Below are positions 41,678-51,450 of a stretch of 64,000 bases of DNA, piece after piece. The stretch spans positions 1 through 64,000 of the forward strand of contig SVPP01000007.1 in assembly GCA_015065765.1 (NCBI GenBank). The letters are read 5' to 3'. This DNA is from Oscillospiraceae bacterium (GTDB lineage: Bacteria; Bacillota; Clostridia; Oscillospirales; Acutalibacteraceae). Position numbers and translations under genes: made by a program. Within the stretch, counting starts at the first letter, position 1, and each line of letters begins with the position of its first letter. The notes under the pieces are model-generated. The model was not told the origin of the DNA, made no database searches, and saw only the letters and a list, made by a program, of their open reading frames with translations.

Positions 41678-44071
41678 ATGAATTTCAGACAACGGGATTT
41701 AAATGCCCTTGAACTGCCTAAAGTTCTTGAAATGCTGGCAGGACATACTGCCTGCCCCGATGCCAGAGAGATGGCGCTTTCACTGAAGCCTGAAACTTCT
41801 CTTAAAATGGCAGAGTCACTTCTGAATCAGACAAGAGACGCTCACATGCTTCTTGCACGTTTCGGCGGTCCTGCTTTCGGTGGTCTGAAAAATGTAAACA
41901 ATGCTCTGAGCCGTGCAGATGCCGGAAGCGTTCTCAATATGAAAGAACTTCTCGATATTGCATCTGTTCTCCATGTTATACGTTCAATTGTTACATGGCG
42001 CAGTACAAACTCGGGCGTAGAAACTGTTCTTGATGTTTATTTTAATGCTCTCAGTCCCAATAAGTTTCTTGAGGATGCAATTACAAACGCTATTATTTCC
42101 GAAGAGGAAATCAGCGATAATGCATCGCCACTTCTTCAGACTATAAGAAGGAAGATAAGAAATCAGGAATCAAATATAAGGGAAAAGCTTGATAAGCTTA
42201 TCCGCTCATCGGGCAATCAGAAATTTCTGCAGGAAAACATTATCACAATGCGTAACGGCAGATTTGTTGTTCCTGTAAAAAATGAACACAGAGGAGAAAT
42301 TGCAGGTCTTGTGCATGACACTTCTTCCTCAGGTGCTACTGTGTTTATCGAGCCTGCTGCAGTTGTTGAAGCAAATAACGAAATCAAAGTTCTTCAGGCG
42401 CAGGAACGAGATGAAATTGAAAGAATTCTCGCTGAACTTTCTGCTCAGTGTGGTGAATTTGCAAACACAATAAAGAACAGCTATGAGTGTGCAGTTGAGC
42501 TTAACGTTATTTTCGCAAAAGCCCAGTTGGCTTATAAAATGAACGCATCTGTTCCCATTCTCAATGACGAGGGAATTATTGAACTTAACAATGCACGACA
42601 CCCTCTTATCTCAAAGGACAAGGTTGTGCCTGTCAACATCAGACTTGGTGAAGATTTTGATACTCTTGTAATCACAGGTCCCAATACAGGCGGTAAAACT
42701 GTTTCAATAAAAACGTTAGGTCTTATGTCGCTTATGGCCATGTGTGGACTTATGCTTCCCGTTTCAGACAGAAGCCGTGTTTCTGTTTTTGAACGTGTTC
42801 TGGCTGATATCGGAGACGAGCAGAGCATAGAACAGTCTTTATCTACTTTCAGTGCACACATGACAAATATTATTGAAATTCTGAAAATCGCTGACGGAAA
42901 AAGTCTTGTGCTTATTGACGAATTAGGTGCAGGTACTGACCCGATTGAAGGTGCGGCACTTGCAACATCAATTCTTGAAAAGCTTCATCTTTTAGGTGCG
43001 AAGATTGGTGCGACAACTCACTATGCGGAGCTTAAATCCTATGCAGTTGATACTCCACGTGTTGAAAACGGCTCATGTGAGTTTGATGTTTCAACGCTCC
43101 GACCCACTTATAAGCTTCTTATAGGAGTGCCGGGTAAATCAAATGCTTTCGCAATTTCAGAAAGACTCGGAATGGGCAGTGATGTTGTAGAGCGTGCAAA
43201 AGAGCTTGTTGATACTGAAAGCACACGCTTTGAGGACGTTTATGACAAGCTTGAAAGCACAAGAAAGTCTATGGAAGAAGAAAAGGAAAAAGCATCGAAA
43301 ATTCTTGCTGATGCAGAGCGCATGAAAGCTGAAGCTGCAAAGCAGAAGGAAGAAATGGCATCTCTTCGTGAAAAAGAAATGGAAAAAGCACGAGGCGAGG
43401 CAGCAAGAATTGTCGACGGAGCAAGAAGAGAATCTTATGCACTTCTCGCAGAAATAGACAAACTTAAGAAAGAACAGAAGAAAACGAAGGATGCTGCGGA
43501 TTTAGCACGTCGTGCACGTTCTGCAATGAAAAGAGGAATGGAAGCTCTTGACAGTGCGGCAGACCCCGTGATGAATCTTGCGGAGGATGAGGATTATGTT
43601 CTGCCGAGAGAACTTAAAATCGGTGACAGTGTTGTGATTGCAAGCCTTGCAAAACAGGCTGAAGTTACATCTCTTCCTGATAAAAAAGGTGAGGTGGGTG
43701 TTGTTGCAGGTGCGATCAAAACTCGTGTTCACATTTCAGATTTAAGACTTGTTGAAAAACAGGTATCAAAGAAACCTGCGCCTAAAAGAAATAATAGCTC
43801 AAACTTTGAGGCAAGAAGTACAGCAAAGGCTGAAACAAAAGTTGACCTGAGAGGAATGACTGCTGACGAGGCTATCATGACTCTTGACAGATATATTGAT
43901 ACAGCATATCGTTTGGGAATCTCTGAGTTTACCGTTGTGCATGGCAAGGGTACAGGCGTACTGAGAAGTGCTGTTCAACAGTATCTTAAAGGAAATTCTT
44001 TTATTAAAAGTTATCGTCTCGGAATTTACGGTGAGGGCGAGAATGGTGTAACAATTGTTCAGTTAAAATAA
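41678..44071 (+). CDS. mutS2: MutS2 (ribosome rescue/recombination ATPase with Smr domain)
   Basis: 797 residues. The P-loop is GPNTGGKTVS (about 334-343), Walker B is LVLIDELGAGTDP, and a long coiled coil with repeated K/E and ADAERMKAEAAKQKEE follows. The C-terminal Smr nuclease-like domain has VDLRGMTADEA and HGKGTGVLR. MutS2 splits collided ribosomes and limits recombination. SD AAGG-type. The terminator at 44076-44106 ends the block. Confidence 0.96.
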   Translation: MNFRQRDLNALELPKVLEMLAGHTACPDAREMALSLKPETSLKMAESLLNQTRDAHMLLARFGGPAFGGLKNVNNALSRADAGSVLNMKELLDIASVLHVIRSIVTWRSTNSGVETVLDVYFNALSPNKFLEDAITNAIISEEEISDNASPLLQTIRRKIRNQESNIREKLDKLIRSSGNQKFLQENIITMRNGRFVVPVKNEHRGEIAGLVHDTSSSGATVFIEPAAVVEANNEIKVLQAQERDEIERILAELSAQCGEFANTIKNSYECAVELNVIFAKAQLAYKMNASVPILNDEGIIELNNARHPLISKDKVVPVNIRLGEDFDTLVITGPNTGGKTVSIKTLGLMSLMAMCGLMLPVSDRSRVSVFERVLADIGDEQSIEQSLSTFSAHMTNIIEILKIADGKSLVLIDELGAGTDPIEGAALATSILEKLHLLGAKIGATTHYAELKSYAVDTPRVENGSCEFDVSTLRPTYKLLIGVPGKSNAFAISERLGMGSDVVERAKELVDTESTRFEDVYDKLESTRKSMEEEKEKASKILADAERMKAEAAKQKEEMASLREKEMEKARGEAARIVDGARRESYALLAEIDKLKKEQKKTKDAADLARRARSAMKRGMEALDSAADPVMNLAEDEDYVLPRELKIGDSVVIASLAKQAEVTSLPDKKGEVGVVAGAIKTRVHISDLRLVEKQVSKKPAPKRNNSSNFEARSTAKAETKVDLRGMTADEAIMTLDRYIDTAYRLGISEFTVVHGKGTGVLRSAVQQYLKGNSFIKSYRLGIYGEGENGVTIVQLK

Positions 44072-44075
44072 TATC

Positions 44076-44106
44076 AAAAGGCAGAAGGTCTTCCTTCTGC
44101 CTTTTT
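44076..44106 (+). terminator. Intrinsic terminator after mutS2
   Basis: AAAAGGCAGAAGG and CCTTCTGCCTTTTT form a perfect hairpin with a TCTT loop. Confidence 0.9.
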
Positions 44107-44197
44107 GTGTCTTTTCTATGACGGATTTTTGAATAAACATTGACGAAAAAAGTTTTTATTGGTATAATATAGGAAACCACTCTCAGGAGGTAATAAT

Positions 44198-45553
44198 ATG
44201 GCTGAAAAAAGAAGTAGCTTTACAGGCAAGATCGGCTTTGTTCTTGCTGCTGCAGGTTCTGCGGTAGGCCTCGGTAACATCTGGCGCTTTCCCTATCTTG
44301 CTGCAAAATACGGCGGAGGTATTTTCCTTGTTGTTTATGCTTTGCTTGCAGTAACATTCGGTTTCGCTCTCATGTGTGCTGAAATCGCAATCGGCAGAAA
44401 AACAGGTCAGAGTGCAATCGGCGCCTTTAAACAGCTTGATAAAAGATTTTCATTTGTAGGATGGCTCGCGGCTATCGTTCCCGTGATAATCCTGCCTTAC
44501 TATTCAGTAATCGGCGGTTGGGTTTCGAAATATCTTTATGTGTTTGTTACGGGTGGCGCAGCAGATGCAGCTAAGGACGGATATTTTGATACATTCATCA
44601 CTCAGCCCGTTGAACCCATAGGTTGGTTCTTGCTTTTCCTCGGCCTTACGGCACTTGTTGTTCTTTTTGGTGTTGAAAAGGGCGTTGAAAAGGTAAGTAA
44701 GGTTATGATGCCCGTTCTTGTAATTCTTACAATTTTTGTTGCGATTTATTCAATGACTCTTCCCGGTGCTATGGAAGGTGTTAAATATTATTTCACTCCC
44801 AACATCAAGGATCTTTCAGTAAATACTTTCCTCGCTGCTATGGGACAGCTCTTCTATTCAATGTCTCTTGCAATGGGTATCATGATTACATACGGTTCCT
44901 ACATGAAGAAGGATGTTCGCCTTGAATCATCAGTAAGACAGATTGAAATTTTCGACACAGGTATTGCTTTCCTCGCAGGTCTCATGGTTATCCCTGCAGT
45001 GTTCGCTTTCTCAGGCGGTGACAAGGCAGCTCTCGGTAAGGGCCCCGGACTTATGTTTGTCACTCTTCCCAAGGTTTTTGAGGCTATGAAAGGCGGTACA
45101 ATTGTAGGTATCGTATTCTTTGTTCTCGTTCTCTTTGCTGCTCTTACATCTTCAATTTCACTTATGGAAACAGTTGTTTCAATTGTAAGAGACAAGCTCG
45201 GCTGGGGCAGAAAGGTTACATGCCTTGTTGTATTTGTAGGTTGTATCATTCTCGGTGTTCCCTCAGCTCTCGGTTACGGATCACTTGCTGATATAACAGT
45301 ATTCGGTATGGCTTTCCTTGATTTCTTTGATTTTGCAAGTAACAGTGTGCTGATGCCTATTGTTGCTCTTCTTACATGTATCTTTGTGGGATATGTCCTT
45401 AAACCCAAGGTGCTTATTGAAGAAATGGAAATCGGCGGTAAGTTCACAGCAAAGAAGCTTTTTACAGTTGTCATCAAGTATATTGCACCTATCTTTATCG
45501 TGCTTATTCTTATTTCATCAGTTCTTGATGCTCTCGGAATTATGAAAATATAA
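44198..45553 (+). CDS. Sodium-dependent NSS-family amino acid transporter
   Basis: 451 residues, 11-12 membrane segments. The N-terminal GFVLAAAGSAVGLGNIWRFP is the sodium- and substrate-binding motif of the neurotransmitter:sodium symporter family (LeuT, SNF). The tail after residue 400 has no regulatory domain. Substrate is likely an amino acid; a match to tryptophan, tyrosine or leucine transporters could not be decided. SD AGGAGG. Monocistronic. Confidence 0.93.
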   Translation: MAEKRSSFTGKIGFVLAAAGSAVGLGNIWRFPYLAAKYGGGIFLVVYALLAVTFGFALMCAEIAIGRKTGQSAIGAFKQLDKRFSFVGWLAAIVPVIILPYYSVIGGWVSKYLYVFVTGGAADAAKDGYFDTFITQPVEPIGWFLLFLGLTALVVLFGVEKGVEKVSKVMMPVLVILTIFVAIYSMTLPGAMEGVKYYFTPNIKDLSVNTFLAAMGQLFYSMSLAMGIMITYGSYMKKDVRLESSVRQIEIFDTGIAFLAGLMVIPAVFAFSGGDKAALGKGPGLMFVTLPKVFEAMKGGTIVGIVFFVLVLFAALTSSISLMETVVSIVRDKLGWGRKVTCLVVFVGCIILGVPSALGYGSLADITVFGMAFLDFFDFASNSVLMPIVALLTCIFVGYVLKPKVLIEEMEIGGKFTAKKLFTVVIKYIAPIFIVLILISSVLDALGIMKI

Positions 45554-45558
45554 AACAT

Positions 45559-45592
45559 AAAGATGTCGGGTTTTTACCCGGCATCTTTTTTT
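45559..45592 (+). terminator. Intrinsic terminator
   Basis: AAAGATGTCGGG and CCCGGCATCTTT pair with one G-T wobble around a TTTTTA loop and T tail. Confidence 0.86.
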
Positions 45593-45626
45593 GGGAAAAA
45601 TTTTGTATATTTTTGCAAAAAGAAGG

Positions 45627-45644
45627 GGTTAGTTTTGCCTAACC
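45627..45644. promoter_or_regulatory. DtxR/IdeR-like operator 1
   Basis: GGTTAG-TTTTGC-CTAACC, an 18-bp dyad upstream of the feoA promoter. The half sites resemble the iron-box consensus TTAGGTTAG/CTAACCTAA of DtxR-type repressors. It matches operator 2 at 13 of 18 positions. Confidence 0.65.
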
Positions 45645-45686
45645 GACGACAAAGTGACGAAAATAAAAAAAATAACGAAAAATACA

Positions 45687-45741
45687 TTGACTTTTTACAT
45701 AAATTTTATTATCATATACAAGGAGTTAGTCTTAACTAACT
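45687..45741 (+). promoter_or_regulatory. feo promoter with DtxR/IdeR-like operator 2
   Basis: TTGACT (45687-45692) and TATCAT (45710-45715) with a 17-base spacer. Directly downstream, 45724-45741 reads AGTTAGT-CTTA-ACTAACT, a 7-bp inverted repeat. A metal-bound repressor at this place would block the operon when iron is sufficient. Confidence 0.72.
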
Positions 45742-45768
45742 TCTAATCTCGTTTTAGGAGAAGAGCAA

Positions 45769-45993
45769 ATGAAAACGTTAAGAGATGCGAAAATAGGTTC
45801 AACAGTTAAAGTTATCAAGCTTCATGGTGAGGGTGCAGTCAAACGCCGTATTATGGATATGGGAATTACAAAAGGTGTTGAAATATATGTCCGTAAGGTG
45901 GCACCTTTAGGTGATCCTATAGAAGTTATGGTAAGAGGATATGAACTTTCATTAAGAAAAGCCGATGCGGAAATGATAGAAATTGAGAAATAA
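45769..45993 (+). CDS. feoA: Ferrous iron transport protein FeoA
   Basis: 74 residues, the usual length, SH3-like fold: MKTLRDAKIGSTVKVIKLHG, later MGITKGVEIYVRKVAPLGDPI and VRGYELSLRKADAEMI. FeoA is a small cytoplasmic partner of FeoB. SD AGGAG. It is first in the iron-uptake operon under two iron-box-like operators, followed by feoB after 35 bases. Confidence 0.95.
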   Translation: MKTLRDAKIGSTVKVIKLHGEGAVKRRIMDMGITKGVEIYVRKVAPLGDPIEVMVRGYELSLRKADAEMIEIEK

Positions 45994-46028
45994 CTCTTTC
46001 GATTTACAACAAAGAAAGGAAAATTATA

Positions 46029-48215
46029 ATGGATCTGAAAGTAGCTCTTGCAGGTAATCCTAACTGCGGAAAAACAACGCTGTTCAATATTCTGACCGGT
46101 TCCAACCAGTATGTGGGTAACTGGCCGGGAGTTACAGTTGAACATAAAGAGGGTAAGCTAAAAAAATACGAGGGTGTCATCATCACTGACCTGCCCGGTA
46201 TTTATTCTCTCTCTCCCTATACACTTGAAGAAGTTGTTGCAAGAAATTATCTTGTAGGTGAAAGACCTGATGCAATTCTCAACATTGTTGACGGCACAAA
46301 CCTTGAAAGAAATCTTTATCTGACAACTCAGCTTATGGAGCTTGGTATTCCCGTTGTTATCGCAATAAACATGATGGATATTGTCAGAAAAAAAGGTGAC
46401 AAAATAGATGTTGAAAAATTAGGTTTGAAGCTTGGCTGCAAAGTAGTGGAGATTTCGGCACTTAAAGGCGAAGGCGCTTTCGAAGCAGCAGAAGCTGCCA
46501 TTTTAGCTGCAAAAGCGAAAAAAGCAGAGCCCTCTCATATTTTCTCAGGAGAGGTTGAGCATGCTCTTGCTCATATTGAAGAGGCAACAGTACATAATAT
46601 GCCTGAAATGCAGCAGAGATGGTATGCTATCAAGATTTTTGAGCGTGACAGCAAGGTTGTTGAGCAGTTGAAGCTTGACAAGGCAATTGTTGAACATATC
46701 GAAAAAGATATTGTTCATGTTGAAACAGAATTTGATGACGATGCCGAGAGCATCATTACTAATGAAAGATATCTCTATATCGACAGAATTCTTAAAGGCT
46801 GTTATGATAAAAAAAGTATCGGCAGACTTTCAACCTCGGACAAAATTGATAAAGTGATTACAAACAGAATTCTTGCTCTTCCGATTTTTGCACTTATCAT
46901 GCTTGCTGTTTACACGCTTTCAATTGGCACTATCGGTGACTGGACAGTAGTTTTTATGAACGATGGTCTGTTCGGCTCTTTCGCTGAGTGTGCTGCAGCA
47001 GGCGACCTTCCTCAATTTATGGCAAACTGGCTCAGCGTTCCTGAGATTCTCGACAGATTCCTTCTTGCTGCAGACGGCACACCCGTTGTAGCCCAGTGGC
47101 TCTATAGCCTTATTCAGGAAGGCATTGTGGGTGGTGTAGGTGCAGTTCTGGGATTTGTTCCTCAGATGTTGGTGCTTTTCCTTCTTCTGTCTCTTCTTGA
47201 AGACTGCGGTTACATGTCACGTGTTGCATTTATCATGGACAGAATTTTCAGGAAGTTCGGCCTTTCAGGCAAAAGCTTTATTCCTATGTTGGTTGGTTCT
47301 GGATGCAGTGTTCCGGGTATTATGGCATCGCGTACAATCGACCAGGATAGGGATAGAAAAATGACAATTATGACAACAGCTTTCATTCCCTGCGGTGCAA
47401 AAATGCCTGTTGTAGGCATGATAGCCGGTGCACTTTTTAGCGGAAATTCGCTTGTTGCAACATCTGCATATTTCATCGGCGTTGCAGCAGTTATCGTTTC
47501 AGGTCTGATTCTTAAAAAGACAAAGCCCTTCGCAGGCGATGCAGCGCCCTTCGTTATGGAGCTTCCGTCTTATCATATGCCTGTTGCATCAAATGTTCTC
47601 AGAACAACATGGGAAAGAGGCTGGTCCTTTATCAAACGTGCAGGAACAGTTATTCTTGCAGCGAGTGTTATCATCTGGGTGCTTAACAGTATTTCGTTTG
47701 AGGGCGGTATTCACTACATTACAGGTGAAGAAGATTCAATTCTCAATATTCTCGGAAGCTTCCTTGCTGTTGTTTTCAGGCCTCTTGGCTTCGGCAGATG
47801 GCAGGCAGCGGTGGCAACGATTCTCGGACTTGTTGCAAAAGAAGAAATCGTTGGTGTTTTCGGTGCACTTTCTTCAATGGGAGAGTCTGACTATGTAAGC
47901 ATGGGTATTGAGTTCTTCGGCGGAAGCCGTCTGTCAGGATATTCATTTATGATTTTCAATCTTCTCTGTGCTCCTTGTTTTGCTGCAATGGGTGCAATCA
48001 AGAGAGAGATGAACAACGCTAAATGGACAGCGGCGGCTATCGGTTATATGACACTTTTTGCTTATGTGATTTCGCTTATCGTGTATCAGCTTGGTATGCT
48101 CTTCACAACAGGTGTATTTACCGTGTGGACAGCGGTAGCTTTCGTCCTTCTTGCGGGACTTCTCTATATGCTTTTCAGGAAAAACAGATACGAGAATAAA
48201 TCACTTAAAAAATAA
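46029..48215 (+). CDS. feoB: Ferrous iron transporter FeoB
   Basis: 728 residues. The N-terminal G domain has GNPNCGKTTLFN (9-20), DLPGIYS and NMMD; then a helical GDI-like region, then about eight membrane helices with VPQMLVLFLLLSLLEDCGYM and the conserved GSGCSVPGIMASRT motif. It takes up Fe(II), driven by or gated through GTP hydrolysis. The membrane part carries the conserved cysteines C-gate. SD AAAGGA. Confidence 0.96.
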   Translation: MDLKVALAGNPNCGKTTLFNILTGSNQYVGNWPGVTVEHKEGKLKKYEGVIITDLPGIYSLSPYTLEEVVARNYLVGERPDAILNIVDGTNLERNLYLTTQLMELGIPVVIAINMMDIVRKKGDKIDVEKLGLKLGCKVVEISALKGEGAFEAAEAAILAAKAKKAEPSHIFSGEVEHALAHIEEATVHNMPEMQQRWYAIKIFERDSKVVEQLKLDKAIVEHIEKDIVHVETEFDDDAESIITNERYLYIDRILKGCYDKKSIGRLSTSDKIDKVITNRILALPIFALIMLAVYTLSIGTIGDWTVVFMNDGLFGSFAECAAAGDLPQFMANWLSVPEILDRFLLAADGTPVVAQWLYSLIQEGIVGGVGAVLGFVPQMLVLFLLLSLLEDCGYMSRVAFIMDRIFRKFGLSGKSFIPMLVGSGCSVPGIMASRTIDQDRDRKMTIMTTAFIPCGAKMPVVGMIAGALFSGNSLVATSAYFIGVAAVIVSGLILKKTKPFAGDAAPFVMELPSYHMPVASNVLRTTWERGWSFIKRAGTVILAASVIIWVLNSISFEGGIHYITGEEDSILNILGSFLAVVFRPLGFGRWQAAVATILGLVAKEEIVGVFGALSSMGESDYVSMGIEFFGGSRLSGYSFMIFNLLCAPCFAAMGAIKREMNNAKWTAAAIGYMTLFAYVISLIVYQLGMLFTTGVFTVWTAVAFVLLAGLLYMLFRKNRYENKSLKK

Positions 48216-48226
48216 GGAGAAAAAAC

Positions 48227-48382
48227 ATGACCTGGCAGACAATTGTTGTGGCGGTGATTGTTGGAATAGTGTTTGTGGCAATCGTCGTCAGAGGTATAAT
48301 AAATAAGAAAAACGGCAAAAGCTCCTGCTCCTGTGGCTGTAACGGATGTGCAAACAAAAACTTTTGCCATAGCGGAAAATAA
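48227..48382 (+). CDS. FeoB-associated Cys-rich membrane protein
   Basis: 51 residues from ATG 48227 with AAGGAG. One membrane helix (TIVVAVIVGIVFVAIVV) is followed by a basic loop and a cysteine cluster SCSCGCNGC, then FCHSGK. This is the small partner often found behind feoB in Clostridia, likely an iron-handling or assembly factor. It is too short for many gene finders. Terminator follows. Confidence 0.9.
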   Translation: MTWQTIVVAVIVGIVFVAIVVRGIINKKNGKSSCSCGCNGCANKNFCHSGK

Positions 48383-48394
48383 TAACTTATGGAG

Positions 48395-48428
48395 AAAAAG
48401 GAAGTCATCCTGCGATGGCTTCCTTTTC
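48395..48428 (+). terminator. Intrinsic terminator of the feo operon
   Basis: AAAAGGAAGTCATC pairs with GATGGCTTCCTTTT (one G-T wobble) and ends in T-rich sequence. Confidence 0.88.
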
Positions 48429-48482
48429 TATTGATTTTATCTGTAAAATATGGTTTAATATATTCTGAGAGGAGAGATAAAA

Positions 48483-49766
48483 ATGATTAAAATTTTATCT
48501 GCAGTTTTTGCGCTTATAATATCACTTATGCCCTTCGGCGAAAAACCTGAGAGGAAATGTGACCCCGTTTACAGCGGTACATTTATTCAGTCATGGATGA
48601 GTGCTTACTGGGACGGTGAAAGATGGGCAGAAGAGGTTGAAAATATGGAGAGAGCAGGTGTAGAATATCTGATTCTTCAGGATACGGCGAATCTGTCTGC
48701 TGACGGCACATGGCAACTTTACTATCCCTCAGAGCTTGAAGTGTTTGCAGGGACTGAAACCTACGGTGCAGACGTTATCGGAAAGGCTCTTGAAGCTTGT
48801 CAGGACAGTAACATAAAAGTTTTTGTAGGACTTGCAATGTTTGATGACTGGTGGGTTGAGTCAGCACTTACAGCTACATATACTGATGTATGCAGGGTAA
48901 TGTCAGATATGGCAGAGGAAATTTCAGAAAAATATGATGGTGTTTACGGCTTTTATTTTACACCTGAAATTAACAACATGCCTACAATGAAGATAGCAAT
49001 TGAAAAAATTATTGAAGGGATTAACATAGTAATAGGAAAAATCCCGTCATCTAAACCGCTTATGCTCAGCCCCTATTACACGGAATATATTTCAGTTCCC
49101 ATGGTTATGGCTACAGAGCCTATGTGGGTTTATTTAATTAATAATGTAAATTTCCGTGATGGAGATATTATTGCTCCTCAGGATGCAGTAGGTGCACAGT
49201 GGATACAGGAAAATGATCTGGAAAAAATATGGAAGATGTACCGTGCTGCAGTTGATACAAGCGACAAAGATATAAAGCTCTGGGCAAACTGTGAAAACTT
49301 TACTCTTGCCAGAGCCAAAAGTGTTATCAGCGGAATTTTTGTTCCGCCCGCAACACTCAATGTAAATTCAGTTCCTTGTACAATTGACCGTTTTGCACAT
49401 CAGCTTGATGTTGCATCAAGATACTGTGAAAATATTATAACTTTCTCATATAATCATTACCACAGTCCTTCATACGTTAATCCTGCTTTTGAGGAAACAT
49501 ATCTTGACTATGTGAATAATGGTTATGTTGTGGAAACAGAATGTCCCACAATTCCTCAGAAGCTTGCAGATAATGAAGGCGTTCTCACGTGGGAAGAATC
49601 GGAAGATAACATTGGTATTTCTCATTATATTGTTTACAGAAACAAAAAAGCAGTAGCATATGTTGAAGCGGGAAGTGAACTTCAGTATGTGATTGATAAA
49701 GAGGGAACTTATTCTGTAGAAGCAGTTGATGCAGCGGGAAATGTTTCGGAAAGAGGTTACTTTTAA
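48483..49766 (+). CDS. DUF4434 TIM-barrel protein, glycosidase-like
   Basis: 427 residues. The N-terminus is hydrophobic (MIKILSAVFALIISLMPFG), a likely signal or anchor. DUF4434 landmarks are GTFIQSWMSAYWDGERWAEE, YLILQDTA and VFVGLAMFDDWW. The C-terminal 90 residues form a fibronectin-like beta domain (LTWEESEDNIGISHYIVYRN, then YSVEAVDAAGN). Related to glycosidases but without proven activity. SD GAGGAG. It overlaps the CHR transporter genes by one base, so they may be one operon. Confidence 0.75.
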   Translation: MIKILSAVFALIISLMPFGEKPERKCDPVYSGTFIQSWMSAYWDGERWAEEVENMERAGVEYLILQDTANLSADGTWQLYYPSELEVFAGTETYGADVIGKALEACQDSNIKVFVGLAMFDDWWVESALTATYTDVCRVMSDMAEEISEKYDGVYGFYFTPEINNMPTMKIAIEKIIEGINIVIGKIPSSKPLMLSPYYTEYISVPMVMATEPMWVYLINNVNFRDGDIIAPQDAVGAQWIQENDLEKIWKMYRAAVDTSDKDIKLWANCENFTLARAKSVISGIFVPPATLNVNSVPCTIDRFAHQLDVASRYCENIITFSYNHYHSPSYVNPAFEETYLDYVNNGYVVETECPTIPQKLADNEGVLTWEESEDNIGISHYIVYRNKKAVAYVEAGSELQYVIDKEGTYSVEAVDAAGNVSERGYF

Positions 49767-50332
49767 TGAAAGATAATTTTAAAAAGGCACTGAAACTATT
49801 TTTAGTGTTCTTTAAAATAGGTGCATTCACCTTTGGTGGCGGTTACGCAATGGTGCCTATTATTCAGTCAGAGGTTGCAGAAAAAAGAGGTTGGATAAAA
49901 AACGAGGATATTCTTGATATTCTTGCAATTTCCGAATCAACTCCCGGACCTATTGCAATTAACTCAGCAACATTTGTAGGCTATCAGGTGGCAGGAGTTT
50001 TCGGCTCGGTTATGGCAACACTCGGTGTTGTTCTGCCGTCACTTATTATTATTTCTGTTGTTTCATATTTCTTTAAGCAATTCCTTGCCTTCAAGGTTGT
50101 AAAATATGCTTTCCTTGGAATAAGAGCGGGTGTTCTTGCGCTTATTGTGAAGGCAGCGAAAAACATGATGAAGGCTTGTCCTAAAAATGCAGTGGCATAC
50201 ACAATTGTGGCACTTGCTTTTATTCTTACAACAGTGTTTGATATAAATGTATTTGCTGTTATTATAGGCAGTGCTGTAATGGGTCTTGTTTATTCACTTC
50301 TTACAAATAAAAGAAAGGGGGAAGAAAAATGA
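49766..50332 (+). CDS. CHR-family (chromate transporter-like) subunit 1
   Basis: 188 residues, a half-length CHR protein with five to six helices. The family signature is FKIGAFTFGGGYAMVPIIQ and SESTPGPIAINSATFVGYQ. Paired half-size CHR proteins form one exporter of oxyanions in many Firmicutes. The start overlaps the stop of the DUF4434 gene (TAATG) and its end overlaps the next gene (ATGA). Confidence 0.9.
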   Translation: MKDNFKKALKLFLVFFKIGAFTFGGGYAMVPIIQSEVAEKRGWIKNEDILDILAISESTPGPIAINSATFVGYQVAGVFGSVMATLGVVLPSLIIISVVSYFFKQFLAFKVVKYAFLGIRAGVLALIVKAAKNMMKACPKNAVAYTIVALAFILTTVFDINVFAVIIGSAVMGLVYSLLTNKRKGEEK

Positions 50333-50934
50333 TTTTTCTTGAGCTTTTTCTCACTTTCTTTAAGATAGGTGCATTTACCTTTGGCGGCGGTTATGCAATG
50401 CTTCCTCTTATTCAGTCAGAAGCAATAGGTAATGGTTGGATGACAATGGAAGAAATTATTGACTTCATCGCTGTCAGCGAATCAACACCCGGCCCCTTTG
50501 CTATTAACATGGCAACATTTGTAGGAACACAGATGGGCAAGGAATTTTTAGGCGTTGGCGGTGGAATTCTGGGTGCAATCTGTGCAACACTTGGCGTTGT
50601 AATGCCATCATTTATTGTGATTTTGTTTGTTGCAAAATTTTATCAGAAGTTCAAAGAAAACAGAATTGTTGCAGGCTGTCTCGGCGGACTGAAGCCTGCC
50701 GCAATCGGACTTATCTGTGCAGCGGTAATTTCAATCGGTAAAACTGTTTTCTTCCCCGAATCGATTGCACTTTCGGCAATGGCAAGCTATACTTTCATTT
50801 TCTCGGTGCTTCTTTTTGCGGTGACGCTTTTCCTTGCACTGAAGAAAAAAATGAACCCCATTTATATCATTGTAATTTCTGCCGTAGCAGGAATCGGAGC
50901 AGGATATCTGGGAGAATATATGGGTTGGTTATGA
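50329..50934 (+). CDS. CHR-family (chromate transporter-like) subunit 2
   Basis: 201 residues, similar to the previous protein: FKIGAFTFGGGYAMLPLIQ, SESTPGPFAINMATFVGTQ. It has six or so membrane helices. The overlap of four bases implies coupled translation and a 1:1 complex. Chromate itself may not be the natural substrate. Confidence 0.9.
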   Translation: MIFLELFLTFFKIGAFTFGGGYAMLPLIQSEAIGNGWMTMEEIIDFIAVSESTPGPFAINMATFVGTQMGKEFLGVGGGILGAICATLGVVMPSFIVILFVAKFYQKFKENRIVAGCLGGLKPAAIGLICAAVISIGKTVFFPESIALSAMASYTFIFSVLLFAVTLFLALKKKMNPIYIIVISAVAGIGAGYLGEYMGWL

Positions 50935-51428
50935 TAAGTTTAAAAAGATTTTCAGATGAATTTAAAGAAGAAACCGTAAAAAGAATTGCAGTGTTTTTCG
51001 GCTTTCATTCAGCCTTGGTCAATGGTAAAGAAAACCTGAATTATAAGATGGCAGAAGAAACATTGAACGAATGGTTAAAACCTGACCACGAAATGTATAT
51101 AATAGATTATAAAGAAAAGACTGCAGGTTTTATCCACCTTGCATACAAAGGCTCAAATGTCGCATGGATAGAAGATATTTTTGTAGATGAAAATTTCAGA
51201 AACAAAGGTATTGCTACCGCGGCAATAAAAATTGCAGAAGAAATTATAAAATCAAATCCCGGGTATACTGCAATCTGTTTTGACGTTGTTCCCCGTAATG
51301 AAGCGGCATTGAGGTTGTATTATAAATTAGGGTACGACAATCTCAGTATGATTACAGTGAGGAAAGAACTGTATGAAAACAGAAGAGACAAAAAAGAAAG
51401 TTTGTTAGGCTTTGAATTTAATTATTAA
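50931..51428 (+). CDS. GNAT-family acetyltransferase
   Basis: 165 residues from ATG 50931 (four-base overlap with the CHR gene). The acetyl-CoA-binding segment is VDENFRNKGIATAAIKIAEE (Q/RxxGxG/A-like), then FDVVPRNEAALRLYYKLGY, the typical C-terminal block. The substrate could be an amine, peptide or small molecule. Context gives no clue. Confidence 0.86.
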   Translation: MISLKRFSDEFKEETVKRIAVFFGFHSALVNGKENLNYKMAEETLNEWLKPDHEMYIIDYKEKTAGFIHLAYKGSNVAWIEDIFVDENFRNKGIATAAIKIAEEIIKSNPGYTAICFDVVPRNEAALRLYYKLGYDNLSMITVRKELYENRRDKKESLLGFEFNY

Positions 51429-51450
51429 TATAATGTGAGGAGAGAGGTTT

